A stretch of DNA of 42,205 nt, taken from assembly GCA_007134485.1 (NCBI GenBank), contig SLKT01000041.1:1-42205 (forward strand). The letters are read 5' to 3'. Numbering within the stretch: position 1 is the first letter of the stretch; each line of letters begins with the position of its first letter. The notes beneath the pieces were generated by a model. That model made no database searches. It was not told the origin of the DNA and saw nothing but the letters and a program-made list of their open reading frames with translations. This document shows positions 36,721-42,205 of this stretch, piece after piece. The DNA comes from Wenzhouxiangella sp. GTDB lineage: Bacteria > Pseudomonadota > Gammaproteobacteria > Xanthomonadales > Wenzhouxiangellaceae. Both the position numbers and the translations under genes were made by a program.

Positions 36721-39700
36721 TCAATTCAGCGCGGATGTACTCCCGGCCTCGCCAACCCTAGTTTCGTCACGACTCTTGCCGGTGAGCGTCCTGACCAGCC
36801 AGTCACTGGCATTCTGGACAATCACGTACAGACACGGAATCAGGAACAGGGTCAGCAACATGGCCGTCAACAAGCCGCCGATCACGGCGATGGCCAGCGG
36901 TTGCATCAGGTTGGCCCCGGAGCCCATGCCGATGGCCAGCGGCATCATGCCGGCGACCGTGGTCAGCGTGGTCATCAGAATCGGGCGCAGTCGAATTCCG
37001 CCAGCCTCGACCACCGCAACCGGCATCTCGAGCCCACTGCGCCGTCCACGCTCGATGTATTCAACCAGCAAGATGGCGTTATTGACAACGATGCCGACCA
37101 GCAGGATGACGCCGAGAAATGCCGGAGCCGACAATGGCGTCTGAGTCAGCCAAAGCATCAAAACCACGCCGATCAGGCTCAGTGGGGCAGCCGCCATGAT
37201 GACCAGCGGATTGGACAGGCGCTCATACTGCACGGTCAGCACCACGAACACCAGAAACAGCGCCAGCGCGATCACGGTCAGCATTTCGCGATCGGTCTCT
37301 TCGACTGTTTCGAATTGACCACCAAAGATCAATCCATACTGTTCGGGCAGGGTCATGCGAGACACCTGGTCGCGGATTTCGTCCATGATGCTGCCGGCAT
37401 CGTTGAGCTCGGTATTGAAATCGCCGGTCACGCGCTGGATCCGCACCTGGTTTTCGCGCTCGATATGGGCCGGGCCATCGCCGAGATCGAAGCTGGCGAC
37501 ATCACCGAGCTGGATGACCCGCCCATCACGAGCCGAAACGATCACCTGGCTGAGCGCCGACTCATCGCCGGTCACCTCCCGGGGCAGGCGAACCCGCACA
37601 TCGTATTCATTGACTCCGGTCGAGTAACGGGTCGGAATGGCTCCGGTGACCGCATCGCGCAGCGCCCGCCCCACTTCACCAACATTGAGCCCCATTGCCG
37701 CGGCCCGTTCGCGATCGACGTTGACACTGAGCAGAGGGGTGCGGTCCTCGCGAGCGATTTCCAGGTCTTCCAGGCCGGTGATGTCCTCCAGGCGCTCGAC
37801 CATGTCACGCGCCAGCGCCTGCAGCGTGGGCAGGTCCTCTCCGACAATCATGATGTCCATGTCGGTGCCTGACGATCCGAAATTGAGCCCGGGAATTCGC
37901 GGCGGGCGAACCCAGATCCGGGCATTGGGAATGTCGAGATCGCGCAGGCGCTCCTGGGCCTCGGCCACCCACAGTCCGGCAGGCATGTCCGGGCGTTCAC
38001 CGGCATCCGTCAGCACCACGTCCATGCGTGCCGTGCCGGGACGCTCGGAAACCACGCCGCCATGGAGATGACCACCACTGATGGCAAACACGCTTTCGAC
38101 ATGGTCCATGCCGCGAATCTCGTTTTCGACCATGCGCGAAGCCCGGTCAGTCGATTCGGGGGTCGCGCCCGGTGGCAGCGATATGCGCACATTGACCTGG
38201 CCATCATCGAGCTGGGGTAGAAACTCGTTGCCCAGCTCATCCATGAACAGCACGCTGGCCACGAAAAAAGCCAGTGAAGCGGCCACCACCCCCCAACGCC
38301 ACTTGAGGACCACGCCCAGCAGGGCCCGATAGCGATCGACCAGCCAGTCGATGAAGCCATCAAACCGGCGATAAAGCCAGCTTCGATCCAGTCCGGAGCG
38401 GAAACGCACCTTGCCGAACTGTGCGGCCAGCATCGGCACCAGGGTCAGGGCGACGGCCAGCGAGGCCACCACCGCGAAGGAGATGGTCAGAATCAGCTCA
38501 CGAAACACCAGTGCGGCCATGCCGGTAATCAGCAGGAACGGGGCGACCGCGGCCAGGTTGGTCAGGGTGCCGGCCGTGATTGCCGAAATGACCTCATCGG
38601 CCCCGTCATGGGCAGCCTCCCCGGAATCCTTGCCCAGCTTGTCCTGGTGACGGGAGATGTTTTCCAGCATGACGATGGCATTGTCCAGCAGCAGTCCCAC
38701 CCCCAGCGCCAGGCCGCCCAGGCTGATGACATTGAGGGTCAGGCCACCCAGCCCGAGCAGGGCAAAGGTAAACAGAATGGCCAGGGGAATCGACAAGCCG
38801 ATCACGAAGCTCTTGCGCAATGACCCAAGAAAGGCCAGCACCACCAGCATGGCCAGCACCGCCCCGAGGATCGCGGCAGTGGCCACCGCGGTAACCGAGC
38901 CACGCACGAAATAGGCGCCGTCCCGGGTGGCGTTGAATTCGATATCGGCCGGCAGGAAACCGGAGTCGACCAACTGGTCCATGCGCTGATTGATTGCATC
39001 GACAACCTGCACGACATTGGCCTCGGGCAGCTTGTAGATCGATAACTGGGTCGAGGGCACGCCATTCAGGCGCACGAACAGACGCTGCTCGCTGAACCCG
39101 TCACGCACCTCGGCCACCTCGTCCAGGCGGATGCGTCGCTGACTGTCGGGAATGCTGAGCAGGATATTCTCGATTTCTTCCGGGCTGGTGAATCGCCCGT
39201 CGGTGCGCGCCATCACATCGAAGCGTTCGGAGGTGATGTTGCCGGCCGCCACGTTGACGTTCTCCGAGGCCAGTTGATCGGACACATCCCGCAACGACAA
39301 CCCGTAGGATCGCAATCGCTGCTGATCCAGAACCACTTCGATTTCACGGACCTGTCCGCCCGCGGCCTCGACTGCGGCGACGCCGGGTATGGACTGCAGC
39401 TGCGGGGCCAGGCGCTGCTCGACCCAGTCCCGCACTTCACGAGGCGCACGAACCGGCGATGAGAAACCGGCACGCCAGATCGCCCATTCGCCCGGGTCCC
39501 ATTTGCGCAGTCGTGGTGGCTGAATATCCGAGGGCAATTGCTGTCGCGCACTTTCGAGCATGCGCGCGGCGTTCTGCATGGCAATGTCCAGGTCGGTGCC
39601 ATGCTCGAAAATCAGATTGACGTTGGTACGCCCTTCCGAGGCGCGGCTGGAAATCCGGCTGAGATTCTCGACCGAGGACAGGTTGCGCTCGAGCACCCGG

Positions 39701-39966
39701 GTCACTTGCTCTTCCATCACCTCGGGCGCGACGCCGGGATAATTGACCGTGATGCGCACCAGTGGAAACTCCACCTCGGGCAGCAGGTTGACGGGCAGCC
39801 GATCGACGAAAAACAGGCCGAGTACAAAGACCACCGAGGCGATGGCGAGGGTGCCGACGGGACGACGAATGGCCGAATGCGTCAAACCCCGGTAGTAGCG
39901 AGTGCCGCGCGCCGGGTCCAGCTCCTGTTGGCTCTTGTCCTGATGTTGCTGCTGATGATCAGTCAT
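36721..39966 (-). CDS. RND-family efflux permease (HAE1/AcrB-like)
   Basis: This is a 1081-residue protein with the standard RND layout. It has one helix near 36-55, a periplasmic loop of about 300 residues, a helix bundle (about 355-545), a second helix near 562-580, a second large loop, and a final helix bundle (about 905-1055). Family blocks include LPEVEFPLVRITVNYPG, LILTISFAVVASLAVALTL, and GIVVNNAILLVEYIERG. In the proton-relay helix the AcrB Asp-Asp pair is LLLDNAIV (Asp428, Asn429), so only the first Asp is kept. This variant is known in other RND lineages. The substrate is unknown. It lies 11 bases after its adaptor gene and is surely in the same operon. Confidence 0.93.
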   Translation of the reverse strand: MTDHQQQHQDKSQQELDPARGTRYYRGLTHSAIRRPVGTLAIASVVFVLGLFFVDRLPVNLLPEVEFPLVRITVNYPGVAPEVMEEQVTRVLERNLSSVENLSRISSRASEGRTNVNLIFEHGTDLDIAMQNAARMLESARQQLPSDIQPPRLRKWDPGEWAIWRAGFSSPVRAPREVRDWVEQRLAPQLQSIPGVAAVEAAGGQVREIEVVLDQQRLRSYGLSLRDVSDQLASENVNVAAGNITSERFDVMARTDGRFTSPEEIENILLSIPDSQRRIRLDEVAEVRDGFSEQRLFVRLNGVPSTQLSIYKLPEANVVQVVDAINQRMDQLVDSGFLPADIEFNATRDGAYFVRGSVTAVATAAILGAVLAMLVVLAFLGSLRKSFVIGLSIPLAILFTFALLGLGGLTLNVISLGGLALGVGLLLDNAIVMLENISRHQDKLGKDSGEAAHDGADEVISAITAGTLTNLAAVAPFLLITGMAALVFRELILTISFAVVASLAVALTLVPMLAAQFGKVRFRSGLDRSWLYRRFDGFIDWLVDRYRALLGVVLKWRWGVVAASLAFFVASVLFMDELGNEFLPQLDDGQVNVRISLPPGATPESTDRASRMVENEIRGMDHVESVFAISGGHLHGGVVSERPGTARMDVVLTDAGERPDMPAGLWVAEAQERLRDLDIPNARIWVRPPRIPGLNFGSSGTDMDIMIVGEDLPTLQALARDMVERLEDITGLEDLEIAREDRTPLLSVNVDRERAAAMGLNVGEVGRALRDAVTGAIPTRYSTGVNEYDVRVRLPREVTGDESALSQVIVSARDGRVIQLGDVASFDLGDGPAHIERENQVRIQRVTGDFNTELNDAGSIMDEIRDQVSRMTLPEQYGLIFGGQFETVEETDREMLTVIALALFLVFVVLTVQYERLSNPLVIMAAAPLSLIGVVLMLWLTQTPLSAPAFLGVILLVGIVVNNAILLVEYIERGRRSGLEMPVAVVEAGGIRLRPILMTTLTTVAGMMPLAIGMGSGANLMQPLAIAVIGGLLTAMLLTLFLIPCLYVIVQNASDWLVRTLTGKSRDETRVGEAGSTSALN

Positions 39967-39977
39967 GGTCGACGCCC

Positions 39978-41039
39978 CTACCCGCTCAGCTCGACGATTC
40001 GCACGCGATCACCGGCATTCATTTCCAGCGGATTGGCGGAAACGACCCGATCGCCAACCTCCAGCCCCGCTCGCACCTCGCGCCAGGCCCCGCGCAGAAT
40101 GCCCGGCTCGATGACCCGGCGCTCCAGGCGCTCATCTCCGTTGATCACCATGACAAAATATTCGCCCTGCGATTCAGCCACCGATCCGGCCGGAACGGCC
40201 AGAACATCCTCGCGCTGGTCCACCAGCATGTGCGCGCGGGCCAGAAACCCCGGTCGCAATCCATGTTCAAGGGCGTCGGGTACCTCCACCTCGACCGTGA
40301 TCAGACGGCTATCGGGTTCGGCTGCCGGAAAAATGCGCCGGACCATGCCGGCCAAGGGATTCTGATCCGCCACCGCATCGATCTGGACCACCACCGCGTC
40401 GCCGAAACTCAGGTGTCGCACATCCAGCTCCGACACCCCGAGTCGAACGACCAGGCTGGACAGATCTGCGATTGAAAACAGCGCCTCGTGGCGAGAAATC
40501 GCCTCGCCCGGTTCGACATAGCGCCCGACCACGGTACCGTCGATGGACGCGTTCACGCTGCCGAACTCGACGCGGGTCTGCCACAATTCCAGCTCGCTTT
40601 CGGCAATCGCCAGCTCAGCGCGAGCCGCTTCGTAGGAGGCGGCGTCGATGTAGTCTCGCGCCTTGAGCTGCTCCATGCGCTCGAAACTGGCCTGTTTCTC
40701 GTCCAGGCGGGCGCGTGCTCGATTCAGTTCGGCCTGTTGCTCGCGCACATCGATGGTGGCCAGCAATTGCCCGGCCGACACCTCGTCGCCCTCCTCGACC
40801 AGCACCTCGGTGAGCACTCCCTCGGTGCGAGCCGCCAGGCGAATGGTGCGCATCGGCTCGACCGGCGCCGATACCTGCACCCGCCGCGACAGATCACGCG
40901 GCGCCACTTCGATCGCCTGCACCGGCAAGGCACGCCGCTCGGGGCTACCACTGCCGGTCTCGGGCTCAGGGTCGCTGCCACACCCGACCAGTGCGAAAGC
41001 CAGCGCTGCAGCCACCAGAATGCCGTTTTCTCTTCTCAT
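39978..41039 (-). CDS. RND efflux periplasmic adaptor lipoprotein
   Basis: The protein has 353 residues from the ATG at 41039, which begins a lipoprotein signal (ILVAAALAFALVGC, Cys20). The half-lipoyl motifs TIRLAARTEGVLTEVLVEEG and FGSVNASIDGTVVGRYVEPG flank a helical hairpin (about 110-170). Beta-barrel and membrane-proximal parts follow (VLAVPAGSVAES; GLEVGDRVVSANPLEMNAG). The protein links the RND permease encoded next to an outer-membrane channel, which is not in this window. An in-frame ATG further upstream would remove the lipobox from the N terminus and is less likely. A palindromic element at 41100-41135 lies in its promoter region. Confidence 0.9.
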   Translation of the reverse strand: MRRENGILVAAALAFALVGCGSDPEPETGSGSPERRALPVQAIEVAPRDLSRRVQVSAPVEPMRTIRLAARTEGVLTEVLVEEGDEVSAGQLLATIDVREQQAELNRARARLDEKQASFERMEQLKARDYIDAASYEAARAELAIAESELELWQTRVEFGSVNASIDGTVVGRYVEPGEAISRHEALFSIADLSSLVVRLGVSELDVRHLSFGDAVVVQIDAVADQNPLAGMVRRIFPAAEPDSRLITVEVEVPDALEHGLRPGFLARAHMLVDQREDVLAVPAGSVAESQGEYFVMVINGDERLERRVIEPGILRGAWREVRAGLEVGDRVVSANPLEMNAGDRVRIVELSG

Positions 41040-41099
41040 CTTGAATGTGATTGGCGAGGGCTGAATTTGTTCAATGGTACCGGCGACACCTATACACAA

Positions 41100-41135
41100 C
41101 ATGAATGCCAATGATTTTTTCCATCAACATTCATG
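41100..41135. promoter_or_regulatory. Nested palindrome upstream of the efflux operon (operator candidate)
   Basis: CATGAATG (41100-41107) and CATTCATG (41128-41135) are exact reverse complements 20 bases apart. Inside them TGAT and ATCA form a second inverted pair. On the minus strand a TATAGG element lies at 41089-41094, beside the outer arm. The element is 60 bases upstream of the adaptor start. This is the geometry of a dimeric repressor site, but no regulator gene is adjacent. Confidence 0.4.
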
Positions 41136-41165
41136 ATCAAGCCGGTGGATCTGCAGATCGCATTC

Positions 41166-41212
41166 AGCCGCTGATCGCCTTTCATACTCGGACCGGACGC
41201 GCCTCAGCGGCT
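41166..41212 (-). terminator. 9-bp stem with long loop after the hydrolase gene
   Basis: AGCCGCTGA (41166-41174) and TCAGCGGCT (41204-41212) are exact reverse complements with a 29-base loop. They lie 26 bases past the hydrolase stop in the minus direction. There is no T-run, so it may be a 3'-end structure rather than an efficient terminator. Confidence 0.35.
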
Positions 41213-41216
41213 ACTT

Positions 41217-41244
41217 CTGAAAACTACAGCCTGAAAGCTACAGC
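41217..41244. repeat. Tandem 14-bp direct repeat across the hydrolase stop codon
   Basis: CTGAAAACTACAGC (41217-41230) is followed directly by CTGAAAGCTACAGC (41231-41244), with one mismatch. The second copy contains the TAG stop of the minus-strand hydrolase. It looks like a recent local duplication. Confidence 0.6.
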
Positions 41245-42053
41245 ACATCATTCAGGAATTGCTCCAGGCCATCGCGGTAAACGATGCGCGATCTCAGAAA
41301 GCCGGTATTGTGGTCACCGCTGATTTCGAGCAGAGACCGAGGCTCCGGGGCCGCTTCATACAACCTTTGCGCATGCGAAAAGGGAATGATCTCGTCATCC
41401 GGACTGTGGATAACCAGCACCGGTGCATTCGACTGTTTCGTGTATTCCAGGGTCGGCAAGTGAATCCTCGCCAGCAGCCGCACAGGCAACCACCAGTACA
41501 CCTCGGCGCCGATATCCGGCACGGATGTGAAACTGGACTCCAGAATCAATCCACCCGCCTCGACCCGTCTTGCCAGCCAAGCCGCAACCGCTGCGCCCAT
41601 CGAGCGCCCGAACAGAATGATCTCGCCCGGATCAATGGCCTGCTCCTCGACCAGCCAGTTCCAGGCGGCATCGGCATCGAGGTACACCCCCTCCTCCGAG
41701 GGTCGACCGGTACTCTGACCGTAACCGCGATAGTCGTAAATGAACACATTCAGCCCCAGATCATGAAAGATCACCAGACTGTCGAGCCGGTGCGAGATAT
41801 TGCCGGCATTGCCATGCTGAAACAGCAGCGTTCCGCGGGGCTGCTCGTGCGGCAGCCACCAGCCGTGGAGGGTTTCTCCATCCTCGGTGGTGAGCTCGAC
41901 ATCCTCGTAGGCCAGGCCCACCTCGGCCGGCGTCTCGACCAACGCCCGCCCGGCCACATCGGGAAGAAACACCAGCCGCGACTGAAACAGAAAGATCACC
42001 AGCACCAGCGCCAGGTAGATCACCGCCATCATGGAAAGAATTCTGAACACCAT
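41238..42053 (-). CDS. Membrane-anchored alpha/beta hydrolase (ABHD13/Bem46-like)
   Basis: The protein has 271 residues from the ATG at 42053. A longer frame would run back into the tRNA promoter, which argues against an earlier start. One N-terminal membrane helix (about 5-24, ILSMMAVIYLALVLVIFLF) anchors it, and the catalytic part probably faces the periplasm. The fold markers are TLLFQHGNAGN (oxyanion region), YDYRGYGQSTG, the nucleophile elbow FGRSMGAA (Ser151), acid HSPDDEIIP (Asp220) and base GDHNTGF (His248). All three catalytic residues are present. The substrate is unknown, but related proteins act on esters or acyl groups. Confidence 0.87.
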   Translation of the reverse strand: MVFRILSMMAVIYLALVLVIFLFQSRLVFLPDVAGRALVETPAEVGLAYEDVELTTEDGETLHGWWLPHEQPRGTLLFQHGNAGNISHRLDSLVIFHDLGLNVFIYDYRGYGQSTGRPSEEGVYLDADAAWNWLVEEQAIDPGEIILFGRSMGAAVAAWLARRVEAGGLILESSFTSVPDIGAEVYWWLPVRLLARIHLPTLEYTKQSNAPVLVIHSPDDEIIPFSHAQRLYEAAPEPRSLLEISGDHNTGFLRSRIVYRDGLEQFLNDVL

Positions 42054-42083
42054 CGGATATTCCAGATCAGGCCCCGACCCGAT

Positions 42084-42112
42084 TTGCCATGCCGTCGAAT
42101 TCCCACTATCAT
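42084..42112 (+). promoter_or_regulatory. Sigma-70-type promoter of tRNA-Val
   Basis: TTGCCA (42084-42089) and TATCAT (42107-42112) are exactly 17 bases apart, followed by a GC-rich discriminator (CGCGTCC) and the tRNA 16 bases later. GC-rich discriminators are typical of stable-RNA promoters under stringent control. Confidence 0.7.
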
Positions 42113-42128
42113 ATCGCGTCCACACGGC

Positions 42129-42203
42129 GGGCGATTAGCTCAGCGGGAGAGCACTGTCTTCACACGGCAGGGGTCGCTGGTTCGAACCCAGCATCGCCCA
42201 CCA
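42129..42203 (+). tRNA. tRNA-Val, anticodon CAC
   Basis: The full cloverleaf can be folded by eye. The acceptor GGGCGAT pairs with ATCGCCC (7 bp), the D-arm is GCTC/GAGC, the anticodon stem CTGTC/GGCAG holds loop TTCACAC with anticodon CAC (42161-42163), and the T-arm GCTGG/CCAGC holds loop TTCGAAC. The discriminator is A, and CCA is encoded (42201-42203). The anticodon reads the valine codon GUG. The sequence resembles gammaproteobacterial tRNA-Val. Confidence 0.96.
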
Positions 42204-42205
42204 CC

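Noticed and set aside
36604-37872. A 422-codon plus-strand frame opposite the RND permease
   Set aside because: It is antisense to an unmistakable RND gene and has a Gln/His-rich composition typical of shadow frames.
42054-42125. Longer N terminus for the alpha/beta hydrolase
   Set aside because: It would overlap the tRNA promoter and place charged residues before the membrane anchor.

Overview
The window is typical chromosomal DNA of a GC-rich, Gram-negative gammaproteobacterium. Genes are packed tightly on both strands, with many lipoproteins and exported proteins, an RND efflux pair and an outer-membrane barrel candidate. The short DFLFRDRFE-type tail of the first protein and the many hybrid kinases and Ser/Thr kinases suggest Wenzhouxiangellaceae or a relative of Xanthomonadales. 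That placement is inference from gene style, not from a marker gene. I see no insertion sequence, prophage, CRISPR array or integrase.

Layout. 1-2.8 kb: the 3' part of a large exported beta-helix protein and a small exported SecD-P1-like protein. 2.8-5.3 kb: an FAD oxidoreductase and an unrecognised exported protein, both on the minus strand. 5.5-12.5 kb: a Ser/Thr kinase with TPR repeats, a cytoplasmic metallophosphatase, a LysM/TPR lipoprotein and a second Ser/Thr kinase carrying a periplasmic sensor and HAMP domain. 12.6-15.0 kb: an exported cupredoxin-like protein, and divergently a TPR/coiled-coil lipoprotein that leads into a hybrid histidine kinase (to 17.7 kb). 17.7-22.3 kb (minus): a coupled operon of nucleotide cyclase, single-domain response regulator and hybrid histidine kinase. 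22.5-29.5 kb (plus, head-to-head with that operon): an AGPS-like flavoenzyme, a complete DevB-DevC-DevA exporter whose ATPase carries a C-terminal GAF domain, and a cyclic-nucleotide-binding patatin phospholipase. 29.5-36.6 kb: glutamate dehydrogenase, an MltF-like lytic transglycosylase, an outer-membrane barrel candidate with an acidic tail, SrkA and an HD-GYP/receiver protein. 36.7-42.2 kb: an RND pump and its adaptor, an alpha/beta hydrolase, and tRNA-Val(CAC) with a well-formed promoter.

The most interesting region is 17.7-29.5 kb. A receiver-controlled class III cyclase and a hybrid kinase are divergently transcribed from lipid genes whose products carry two unrelated types of candidate cyclic-nucleotide sensor. 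One is a CRP-type domain on the phospholipase. The other is a PDE/CyaB-like GAF domain with an NKFDE-type motif on the exporter ATPase. I propose, as inference, a phosphorelay-to-cyclic-nucleotide circuit that controls making, remodelling and exporting a lipid, possibly an ether lipid. The cyclase lacks the usual adenine-selecting Lys/Asp(Thr) pair, so cGMP is a serious alternative to cAMP.
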